NCBI GenBank assembly: GCA_026785745.1 | Contig: JAJAZO010000392.1 | Coordinates: forward strand, 1 to 5,424 | Direction of reading: 5' to 3' | Length of the DNA: 5,424 bases | Source of the DNA: Chitinophagaceae bacterium | GTDB lineage: Bacteria; Bacteroidota; Bacteroidia; Chitinophagales; Chitinophagaceae | Shown here: piece by piece, positions 1 through 5,287 of the stretch | Layout of the letters: every line of letters starts with the position of its first letter | Position numbering within the stretch: the stretch's first letter is position 1 | The notes under the pieces: model-generated | Told to the model about the DNA's origin: nothing | Database searches by the model: none | What the model saw: the letters and a program-made list of their open reading frames with translations, nothing else | Program-made: the position numbers and the translations under genes

Positions 1-135
1 AAAGTTTTTATTTTTAAAAAAATATCTCATAATTTTTATATTATCAACTATTTTTATTATTCAAACATTATTTTAACCGAAAATAAAAACGACCTGGAAA
101 CAAAAGAAGGCGATAAACCTTCCCGAAAAAAACCG
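1..135. other. AT-rich leader before the first gene; frame open to the window edge
   Basis: The first 80 or so bases are almost entirely A and T, with no convincing TAnnTTTG promoter element. From about position 85 the composition becomes more gene-like. The frame of the downstream gene has no stop codon back to position 1. The codons at about 76-135 read as a charged, plausible protein stretch (T-E-N-K-N-D-L-E-T-K-E-G-D-K-P-S-R-K-K-P), but there is no in-frame ATG, GTG or TTG upstream of 136. This could be an untranslated leader, or the gene could start at a rare codon or outside the window. I see no RNA gene or repeat here. Confidence 0.4.
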
Positions 136-1173
136 ATGTACCCGGTAAACGATGCGCTTCGGCATTACCTGAAACTGCATGGCCGTGAAGTGAAATTGCC
201 CGTTACTTATACAAACCTCTTGAATTATACCTGGTCAACCCCAATAAAAGATAAGAACGGTAAGGACACCCTTTGGGAAAAGCTTTCGTATGATAGCCGT
301 GAGTGGGATTATATCCGGGAAGGTTTGGTAAAGATTTATGCTGTGCTGAAAACAGAAGGTGATTTTAGTTTCATCAGTCACCTTGATGTGGCAAGGGTTG
401 ACTATTGCACTTTTGGCAACTCCCACCCTTTTCGCATACGCATCGTCAATAAGTTCAACGACAACTACGACCATTATTATATTAAAGTGGCAGATGCGTC
501 CCGTATATATGGACTGGAACTGGAGCATATACTTTCTCCCAACCGCATTACTTTTTTTACCTGCGATAATACGTTGGTGGAAGAACATATTCCCGGCATA
601 CCCGGCGATGCTTTCATTCAACAAATGATGAATGCACCGGAGACCAATAAAATAAGACTTGCCAAAGAGTTTGTCAAATTCAATGAACGTTGTTTTGTTC
701 GCCTGCTGGGTGATATGCGCAGCTATAATTTTGTAGTGGACATTACACCAGACATTGAAGATTATCAATATCGTATCCGCTGTATTGACTTTGATCAGCA
801 ATCGTATGAAGGAAGAAGAAATTTATACCTGCCACAGTTCTTTAAAGAGAACTATGCCTTTGTAGAACTATCCCTCTCCCACCTCAACAAAGAATCTGTC
901 GAACAATACCAGTTTGAAGAACGAACCATGATTACGTTCCGGCTTGTTTCGTCACGGTATCGCATCAAACAGTTATTGGACATCATGACAAAAGATCAAA
1001 TCTCCACCCCGGATAAAGTAGTTCAGCTAAAAAATGAACTAAACAGCTATTTCCGAACCACTATTTTTAAAAAATGTAAATCAATGGGTGATGTGGTAAA
1101 AACGCAACTGAAGCAAACCATGAGAAAAAATCTGTTGCTGGTTCAAAAAAATACGGGCAAAAACAATGACTAA
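136..1173 (+). CDS. Conserved hypothetical protein with kinase/APH-like core motifs
   Basis: I do not recognise a named family for this 345-residue protein. It has no signal peptide or membrane helix and is probably cytoplasmic. Its motifs line up in order with a protein-kinase or aminoglycoside-phosphotransferase (APH) fold. YYIK (Lys117) would be the ATP-binding lysine, and GLELE (126-130) the helix-C glutamate. LVEEHIPGIPGD (147-158) resembles the APH hinge with its E-x-I-x-G pattern. LGDMRSYN (191-198) has the D-x4-N spacing of the catalytic loop, and IDFD (217-220) resembles the metal-binding DFG/DxD. The usual catalytic-loop histidine is Leu191 here. The C-terminal third (about 240-345) is rich in charged residues and probably helical. 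The start at ATG 136 is the first standard start codon, but the frame stays open upstream, so the true N-terminus may be longer. The motifs are visible; the fold and any kinase activity are inference. Confidence 0.75.
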   Translation: MYPVNDALRHYLKLHGREVKLPVTYTNLLNYTWSTPIKDKNGKDTLWEKLSYDSREWDYIREGLVKIYAVLKTEGDFSFISHLDVARVDYCTFGNSHPFRIRIVNKFNDNYDHYYIKVADASRIYGLELEHILSPNRITFFTCDNTLVEEHIPGIPGDAFIQQMMNAPETNKIRLAKEFVKFNERCFVRLLGDMRSYNFVVDITPDIEDYQYRIRCIDFDQQSYEGRRNLYLPQFFKENYAFVELSLSHLNKESVEQYQFEERTMITFRLVSSRYRIKQLLDIMTKDQISTPDKVVQLKNELNSYFRTTIFKKCKSMGDVVKTQLKQTMRKNLLLVQKNTGKNND

Positions 1174-1188
1174 ATACCCGAACACCTG

Positions 1189-1223
1189 TTTGCAATTCTA
1201 ATTAAATAAATCAGCTAATTTAG
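1189..1223 (+). promoter_or_regulatory. Possible Bacteroidota promoter of the aldolase gene
   Basis: A TTTG at 1189-1192 is followed after 23 bp by TAATTTAG at 1216-1223. The second element matches the Bacteroidota -7 consensus TAnnTTTG at all but one defined position, and the first resembles the -33 element. The spacing is at the long end of what is accepted. This would leave a 5' leader of roughly 50 nt before the aldolase ATG at 1280. The 106-bp gap to the previous gene fits an independent transcription start. The region is AT-rich, so a chance match is possible. Confidence 0.35.
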
Positions 1224-1279
1224 CAGCATTGTAACAATATACTGCATTATTCTATTTATTAAATCAACTAAAACCAGAA

Positions 1280-2347
1280 ATGAAAAAGTACAGAGCCGGT
1301 GTGCTGTTCGGTGACGAACTGGAAGCACTTTACAAAGATGCTAAAGACAATCAGTTTGCCTTGCCCGCAGTAAATACGATTGGCACCAACACCATCAATG
1401 CAACGCTGGAGACTGCTGCCAAAGTAAATTCACCAGTCATTATTCAATTTTCAAATGGTGGTGCACAGTTCATTGCCGGCAAAGGAATGCCAAACGATAA
1501 ATTACAGGGAAATATATCGGGGGGCATCTCTGGTGCATTGCATATTCATAATGTAGCAAAACATTATGGTGTACCTGTTGTGTTGCATACAGACCATGCC
1601 GCAAAAAAATGGTTGCCGTGGATAAGTGGTTTGATTGATGCAGGTGTACAATATTTTAAAGAAAAAGGTAAGCCCCTTTTCAGTTCTCACATGCTTGACC
1701 TGAGTGAAGAACCGATTGAAGAAAATATTCATACCTCTGTTGAATTTTTCAAAAGAATGCAGCCACTTGGTATGGCGATTGAAATTGAATTGGGTGTTAC
1801 CGGTGGCGAAGAAGATGGTGTTGACAATAGTGATATAGAAAATTCAAAACTATATACACAACCGGAAGATGTTGCCTATGCATATAAAGAATTGAGTAAA
1901 GTCGGAAACTTATTTACTGTTGCTGCTGCCTTTGGTAATGTACATGGTGTATATAAACCGGGCAATGTTGAATTACGTCCTGTTATTTTAAACAATAGCC
2001 AGGTACATATTGAAAAGGAATTAAAGACAGGGCCTAAACCTGTGTATTTTGTTTTTCATGGTGGCAGTGGCTCACCGCAACACCAGATAAGAGAAGCCAT
2101 TGGCTATGGTGCCATTAAAATGAATATTGATACTGACCTGCAATGGGCTTTCTGGGAAGGTATTCTTGAAAATTATAAAAAGAACGAAGCCTATCTGCAA
2201 TGTCAGCTTGGCAACCCTGATGGAGATGACAAACCGAATAAGAAACATTACGATCCGAGGGTGTGGCTTCGCAAAGGCGAAGAAACATTTATCAAACGCC
2301 TTGAAGTAGCTTTTGATGATTTGAATTGTATTAACCGAAACGCCTGA
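1280..2347 (+). CDS. fbaA: Class II fructose-bisphosphate aldolase
   Basis: Zinc-dependent aldolase of glycolysis and gluconeogenesis. It cleaves fructose 1,6-bisphosphate to dihydroxyacetone phosphate and glyceraldehyde 3-phosphate in the cytoplasm, and catalyses the reverse. The 355 residues match the class IIA length (E. coli FbaA about 359) and align with it without gaps at every key site. LHTDHAAKKW holds the catalytic Asp105 and zinc ligand His106. Asp140 lies in HMLDLSEE. EIELGVTGGEED carries zinc-site Glu170 and the acidic pair Glu177/Glu178. GNVHGVY and VFHGGSGS give zinc ligands His222 and His260 plus the phosphate-binding GGSG. NIDTD (282-286) is the substrate-binding strand, and Arg327 matches the conserved C-terminal arginine. 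The ATG start fits the family N-terminus. The gene ends in tandem stops (TGA TAG) just before a strong terminator, so it is probably a single-gene transcript. Family assignment is firm; the symbol follows the E. coli orthologue. Confidence 0.97.
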   Translation: MKKYRAGVLFGDELEALYKDAKDNQFALPAVNTIGTNTINATLETAAKVNSPVIIQFSNGGAQFIAGKGMPNDKLQGNISGGISGALHIHNVAKHYGVPVVLHTDHAAKKWLPWISGLIDAGVQYFKEKGKPLFSSHMLDLSEEPIEENIHTSVEFFKRMQPLGMAIEIELGVTGGEEDGVDNSDIENSKLYTQPEDVAYAYKELSKVGNLFTVAAAFGNVHGVYKPGNVELRPVILNNSQVHIEKELKTGPKPVYFVFHGGSGSPQHQIREAIGYGAIKMNIDTDLQWAFWEGILENYKKNEAYLQCQLGNPDGDDKPNKKHYDPRVWLRKGEETFIKRLEVAFDDLNCINRNA

Positions 2348-2367
2348 TAGCAATTCGTATTTAAAAG

Positions 2368-2399
2368 CCTTCCTGCCGTTGGTGGGAAGGTTTTTTTTT
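2368..2399 (+). terminator. Rho-independent terminator after the aldolase gene
   Basis: The arm CCTTCCTGCC (2368-2377) pairs with GGTGGGAAGG (2381-2390) over 10 bp, including two G-U pairs, around a 3-nt loop. Nine T residues follow directly (2391-2399). It begins 20 bp after the aldolase stop codon, and this is the textbook layout of an intrinsic terminator. It separates the aldolase transcript from the cysteine genes. Confidence 0.93.
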
Positions 2400-2433
2400 C
2401 CGCAATAAGGAAATCATGGATTAATCACCTGTT

Positions 2434-2474
2434 CAATTAATTGGTAATTTCATACACCAATTAGTTGATTTTTT
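2434..2474 (+). promoter_or_regulatory. Hairpin plus T-run directly before the cysE start codon
   Basis: CAATTAATTGG (2434-2444) and CCAATTAGTTG (2457-2467) form an 11-bp inverted repeat, fully paired in RNA with one U-G wobble, around a 12-nt loop. It is followed by A and then T6 (2469-2474), and the cysE ATG begins at 2475. The repeat could be a two-fold operator, an RNA hairpin limiting access to the start codon, or a weak terminator/attenuator. The structure is visible; its role is inferred. I see no good TAnnTTTG promoter in the 75-bp gap, although TAATTTCA lies in the loop (2445-2452). Confidence 0.45.
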
Positions 2475-3284
2475 ATGAACGACAATTTTTATAATCATAT
2501 TTACCAGCGGCAACAGGAAATAGAACCTGTTCCACCAAATGAAGTAATTGCCGCATGGATAACAGATTTTTTTTCCATTATTTTTCCTGAAAGGGCTGAA
2601 ACGATGAGTAGCTCACCAAAAGAAGTGGAAGCCATATTCAACCGATTGGAACGCCAACTTGTTACCATTATGAATGCAACAAGAGCCTGTGGCAATTGTG
2701 ACAGCACAGAAAAAGCAAAACAATTTTTTGCCAATATACCAGAACTCTACCGGGTGTTGAATACGGATATAGAAGCTTTGCTGGCCGGTGACCCGGCGGC
2801 AAGATCAAGGTTTGAAATCATCAGGGCCTATCCCGGTTTTTTTGCCATATTTTTTTACCGGGTGGCACACCAGTTGTTTTTAGCAGATATTCCTTTGCTG
2901 CCCCGCATCATTACAGAACATGCACATACAAAAACAGGAATTGATATACATCCGGCAGCTTCTATTGGCGAATATTTTTTTATTGACCATGGCACTGGCA
3001 TTGTAATTGGTGAAACCTGCCAGATTGGTAATCATGTAAAGTTGTACCAGGGTGTAACGTTAGGTGCATTAAGCATCAGTAAGAAACTGGCTCATACCAA
3101 ACGACACCCTACGGTAGAAGATCATGTGATTATTTATTCAGGTGCCACTATTCTTGGTGGCGATACCGTTATTGGCCATCACAGCATTATTGGCGGAAAT
3201 GTATGGCTTACAAAAAGTATTTCTCCCAACTCTACTGTTTATCACCGTCCCGATATTGAAGTTGTTGAACAAATCAAATCATAA
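2475..3284 (+). CDS. cysE: Serine O-acetyltransferase
   Basis: Transfers acetyl from acetyl-CoA to L-serine to give O-acetylserine, the first committed step of cysteine synthesis, in the cytoplasm. The 269-residue length suits the family. An N-terminal helical domain (about 20-145) precedes a left-handed beta-helix of hexapeptide repeats (about 153-250). Active-site residues known from E. coli CysE are present: Asp106 in GDPAARSR, the Asp171-His172 pair in FIDHGTGIVIGET, and His211 in TKRHP. VTLGALSISKKLAHTKRHP replaces the shorter VTLGGTG...RHP loop of E. coli, as I recall is common in Bacteroidota. The protein ends YHRPDIEVVEQIKS, without the GVPA motif and without the C-terminal isoleucine that inserts into the CysK active site in the classical cysteine synthase complex. 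The ATG start directly follows a hairpin and T-run. The gene is 2 bp upstream of cysM, so the two are almost certainly co-transcribed. Confidence 0.95.
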   Translation: MNDNFYNHIYQRQQEIEPVPPNEVIAAWITDFFSIIFPERAETMSSSPKEVEAIFNRLERQLVTIMNATRACGNCDSTEKAKQFFANIPELYRVLNTDIEALLAGDPAARSRFEIIRAYPGFFAIFFYRVAHQLFLADIPLLPRIITEHAHTKTGIDIHPAASIGEYFFIDHGTGIVIGETCQIGNHVKLYQGVTLGALSISKKLAHTKRHPTVEDHVIIYSGATILGGDTVIGHHSIIGGNVWLTKSISPNSTVYHRPDIEVVEQIKS

Positions 3285-3286
3285 TT

Positions 3287-4159
3287 ATGCCAGGCATTGC
3301 AGACCTTGTTGGTAACACCCCATTAGTAGAATTAAAAAAACTAAATCCTAATCCCAATGTAACCATCTATGCAAAACTGGAAGGTAATAACCCGGGAGGC
3401 AGTGTAAAAGACCGTCCGGCATTGAACATGATCCGTGCTGCATTGGAAAGAGGCGACATTAAACCAGGTTCCAAACTCATAGAAGCTACCAGTGGTAATA
3501 CCGGTATTGCATTAGCGATGATAGCCCGGCTATACGATCTCGATATTGAATTAGTAATGCCCTCTACTTCTACAAAGGAAAGAACTTTAACGATGGAAGC
3601 CTTTGGTGCCAAGGTGACACTGTTGGAAAACATAGAAGTGTGTCGTGACTATGCCGATGAAAAAGCGGCCCGTGGTGAAGCGTTTATACTGAACCAGTTT
3701 GCTAACCCGGATAACTATGCGGCCCATTATAAAACTACCGGGCCCGAGATATGGAGAGACACCAATCAATCCATTACTCATTTTGTAAGTTCGATGGGAA
3801 CTACCGGCACCATCATGGGTTGTTCAAGATATTTCAAAGAGAAGAACCCTGATATACAAATTGTCGGTTGCCAGCCCACGGAAGAATCATCTATTCCCGG
3901 TATTCGCAGATGGCCGGTAGCTTATTTACCTAAAATATTTGAACCGGAAAGAGTGGACCGGGTAATGGATGTATCACAAGAGGAAGCTACGCAGATGGCA
4001 CGGCAGTTGGCCAAAGTAGAAGCCATCTTTGCCGGCATGAGTAGTGGTGGTGCTGCTTCGGCTGCTATTCGGTTAGCAAAAGAAATTGATAAAGGCGTTA
4101 TTGTTTTTATTGCCTGCGACCGTGGTGACAGGTATTTAAGCAGTGATTTATTTGGGTGA
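3287..4159 (+). CDS. cysM: Cysteine synthase B (O-acetylserine sulfhydrylase, CysM type)
   Basis: PLP-dependent beta-replacement enzyme that makes cysteine from O-acetylserine and sulfide. CysM-type enzymes also accept thiosulfate, giving S-sulfocysteine. The 290 residues follow E. coli CysM closely. GNTPLV is near the N-terminus. LEGNNPGGSVKDR carries the PLP Schiff-base Lys41. EATSGNTGIALAMIA (66-80) is the substrate loop, and SSMGTTGT (168-175) binds the PLP phosphate. SSIPGIRRWP (201-210) is the CysM signature that separates it from CysK, and CDRGDRYLS (277-285) matches the CysM C-terminal core. It stops right after DLFG, about a dozen residues shorter than E. coli CysM, which removes only the tail. 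The 2-bp gap from cysE supports translational linkage and a dedicated two-step pathway. The CysM rather than CysK call is firm; donor preference in this organism is inferred from the family. Confidence 0.95.
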   Translation: MPGIADLVGNTPLVELKKLNPNPNVTIYAKLEGNNPGGSVKDRPALNMIRAALERGDIKPGSKLIEATSGNTGIALAMIARLYDLDIELVMPSTSTKERTLTMEAFGAKVTLLENIEVCRDYADEKAARGEAFILNQFANPDNYAAHYKTTGPEIWRDTNQSITHFVSSMGTTGTIMGCSRYFKEKNPDIQIVGCQPTEESSIPGIRRWPVAYLPKIFEPERVDRVMDVSQEEATQMARQLAKVEAIFAGMSSGGAASAAIRLAKEIDKGVIVFIACDRGDRYLSSDLFG

Positions 4160-4222
4160 TACATTTACATAGGTTTGCCTTCTTTTTAAAAATTTTTGAA
4201 GAACAATGAGATTGTTTGGTAA

Positions 4223-4240
4223 ACCCGATAGCTATCGGGT
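4223..4240. repeat. Perfect 18-bp palindrome, REP-like
   Basis: ACCCGATAGCTATCGGGT is its own reverse complement over 18 bp. It sits 63 bp after the cysM stop, in non-coding DNA, without a T-run behind it, so it is not a standard terminator. The CCGATAGCTATCGG core is a form I recall seeing scattered between genes in Bacteroidota, which suggests a dispersed repeat. The RNA could fold into a 7-bp hairpin with a 4-nt loop. Confidence 0.65.
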
Positions 4241-4262
4241 GGATTGTCCTAACAACAACCTG

Positions 4263-4278
4263 TCTGCCGGATGGCAGA
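4263..4278. repeat. Short inverted repeat, possible REP-like stem-loop
   Basis: TCTGCC (4263-4268) and GGCAGA (4273-4278) form a 6-bp stem with a GGAT loop, 22 bp after the perfect palindrome. CTGCC...GGCAG stem-loops are another form I associate with dispersed intergenic repeats of Bacteroidota. The pair of palindromes may be one compound repeat unit. No T-run follows, so termination is not supported. Confidence 0.45.
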
Positions 4279-4324
4279 TACAAAATGTGTAATACCAATC
4301 TGTTGATTTTTAATGGCGAAATAA

Positions 4325-4356
4325 TTTCATACCCTGCGCCTTATATTATAAATTTG
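4325..4356 (+). promoter_or_regulatory. Bacteroidota-type promoter of the membrane-protein gene
   Basis: TAAATTTG at 4349-4356 is an exact match to the Bacteroidota -7 element TAnnTTTG. TTTC at 4325-4328, 20 bp upstream, is one base from the TTTG form of the -33 element. Transcription would start near 4361-4364. That puts a GTG at 4359 outside the transcript and supports the ATG at 4377 as the start of the following gene, with a leader of about 15 nt. Confidence 0.55.
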
Positions 4357-4376
4357 AAGTGTTACAGGCCATTTTA

Positions 4377-5129
4377 ATGAGACACAAACTTTCCAAATTA
4401 TTTGAAGGACTTGGCATCGTTTTTTTAGTTGCTGGAATTTTTCTGTATTGGACATTTTGGTATTTCATTTTTGGTTTTGCTTGTTTGTTCATTGGGACAG
4501 TTTTAATTTTATTGACGACAAAAAATTGGAAGTTCAAGCTTTTGACAATTGGCATTCCATTGACAATTGTTGGTTATTCATTTTACAGTTCATTTACGAC
4601 ACCTGAGATGTATCTTATTCCAAATAATTACAAAGGACCTGTGGTAGTAATATTTAATCAGAAAGACGGACAGAAAAAAGAATATGAGGGACGTAGACGA
4701 TTATACAGAATTCCTTTGACTAGTTTTTTGTTTACACAATTCAAAGACGAACAAGGTTGGATAGACCAAGATTATTATTATGTTTCACCAAATGGGCAAA
4801 GAAAAATGTTGGGCGTACTTAACACAAGAGATTTTAATGAAGAGTGGACGTTGGTAAAAAATGCCAAAGAACCGCCAAGAGATAGTTTAGCTGTATTCAA
4901 TCCTGGTACAATGGGGACTATGGGTAATTCTGGTGACACTAACAGTAAAGTATTCTTACAATTATGGGTTGGGTCTTACAATGACACACTAAAGAAACGA
5001 TATTTTTCACCAGAGTATATTGACAGTTTAAAATTGGCGACAAAGAAAAACGGCCTACAGTCGATTAAGCAAGGGGATTTTCGCCCCCTACGTCCTCACA
5101 GAACCGTACTTGACAATCTCCCGTCATAA
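4377..5129 (+). CDS. Membrane protein of unknown function, C-terminus replaced by antisense intron sequence
   Basis: I do not recognise a named gene. The 250-residue product starts with about three hydrophobic helices (roughly 9-24, 26-47 and 52-72) with lysines between them. A soluble domain follows from about residue 76. Its pattern, YLIPNNYKGPVVVIFNQKDG then YRIP and YYYVSPNGQRK, recalls the Bacteroidota domain I remember as DUF6843; this is a low-confidence recollection. The ATG at 4377 is preferred over a GTG at 4359 because the promoter's -7 box ends at 4356. The last 22 codons (from Ser229, SIKQGDFRPLRPHRT onward) and the stop codon lie on the strand complementary to the group II intron's domains VI and V. 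The native gene therefore either ended close to 5060 or has been cut by the intron. Since the intron is in antisense, splicing cannot restore the reading frame. The product may be a truncated, non-functional remnant or a tolerated chimera. Confidence 0.7.
   Translation: MRHKLSKLFEGLGIVFLVAGIFLYWTFWYFIFGFACLFIGTVLILLTTKNWKFKLLTIGIPLTIVGYSFYSSFTTPEMYLIPNNYKGPVVVIFNQKDGQKKEYEGRRRLYRIPLTSFLFTQFKDEQGWIDQDYYYVSPNGQRKMLGVLNTRDFNEEWTLVKNAKEPPRDSLAVFNPGTMGTMGNSGDTNSKVFLQLWVGSYNDTLKKRYFSPEYIDSLKLATKKNGLQSIKQGDFRPLRPHRTVLDNLPS
5060..5100 (-). ncRNA. Group II intron domain VI with candidate branch-point A
   Basis: Directly after domain V, GGGGG (from 5088) pairs with CCCC (5076-5073) around a short A-rich loop. 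The segment then ends TTGCTTAATCGAC. The A at 5066 is seventh from the inferred 3' splice site, where the bulged branch-point adenosine of domain VI is expected. The lower stem pairs imperfectly by eye, so its exact fold is uncertain. Confidence 0.7.
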
Positions 5130-5134
5130 GGCTC
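5101..5134 (-). ncRNA. Group II intron domain V (catalytic hairpin)
   Basis: The 34 nt from GAGCC (5134-5130) to GTACGGTTC (5109-5101) fold as canonical domain V. The lower stem runs G1-C34 to U9-G26, including the AGC catalytic triad (positions 2-4). A two-nucleotide bulge (AA, positions 24-25) follows. The upper stem is G10-C23 to G14-U19, closed by a GAGA tetraloop of the GNRA type. Position 6 is U opposite C29, where introns of this kind usually have a G-C pair; this is one mismatch in an otherwise complete helix. Length, bulge, loop and triad make the identification firm. Confidence 0.93.
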
Positions 5135-5233
5135 TTCAGTTTTGTGTTTTACCTATTAAATAGGTGATTGAATGCAGCGGCATCTTCCCCAAAGGTTGTG
5201 CCTGTTGCTTTTCAATGCTTCATAACTGTCAGT
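5135..5233 (-). other. Short domain IV lacking the reverse transcriptase gene
   Basis: About 100 nt separate the domain III-like segment from domain V on the minus strand. This is where an intact intron of this type carries its RT/maturase gene. The stretch has an early ATG followed two codons later by a stop, and no usable frame. It contains a possible hairpin (AGGCA with TGCC, about 5200-5175) and the palindrome ACCTATTAAATAGGT (5151-5165) near its domain V end. The latter could cap a reduced domain IV stem or mark the deletion junction. Confidence 0.6.
5151..5165. repeat. Palindrome inside the reduced domain IV
   Basis: ACCTATT and AATAGGT form a 7-bp perfect inverted repeat around one central A. 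It lies 16 bp from domain V, at the point where the intron's RT gene would be expected. As RNA it would need a loop of three or more nucleotides, leaving a 6-bp stem. Confidence 0.6.
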
Positions 5234-5287
5234 CCCTTCTTCGCTCCGTTGTACTTTCATACAATATCATCACTACTATGAACTGGT
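5234..5287 (-). ncRNA. Group II intron domain III-like segment
   Basis: Read on the minus strand, TTCATAGTAGTGATGA leads to a 6-bp hairpin, TTGTAT and GTACAA around a GAAA tetraloop (5264-5249), then GGAGCGAAGAAGGG. I recognise the AGTAGTGATGA ... GGAGCGAAG(G)GG frame as the conserved sequence just upstream of the RT gene in many bacterial group II introns. Domain limits are approximate. Confidence 0.65.

Noticed and set aside
235..801. 188-codon open frame on the minus strand inside the first gene
   Set aside because: It lies wholly within the 345-residue plus-strand gene, whose protein has coherent motifs. The minus-strand product shows no recognisable domain.
4183..4205. CTTC ... GAAG around a T/A-rich stretch as the cysM terminator
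   Set aside because: Only four outer base pairs form, and the inner T5-A5-T5 does not extend the stem. There is no GC-rich helix before a T-run.
4312..4323. Three-codon frame ATG GCG AAA TAA as a leader peptide
   Set aside because: It lies upstream of the likely transcription start of the next gene and has no supporting signal.
4359..4376. GTG at 4359 as the start of the membrane-protein gene
   Set aside because: The -7 promoter box ends at 4356, so transcription would begin downstream of this GTG. The ATG at 4377 fits better.
4542..4569. Direct repeat TTGACAATTG at 4542 and 4560
   Set aside because: It lies inside the coding sequence, encoding the similar stretches LTI and LTIV. It is short and AT-rich, and most likely chance.
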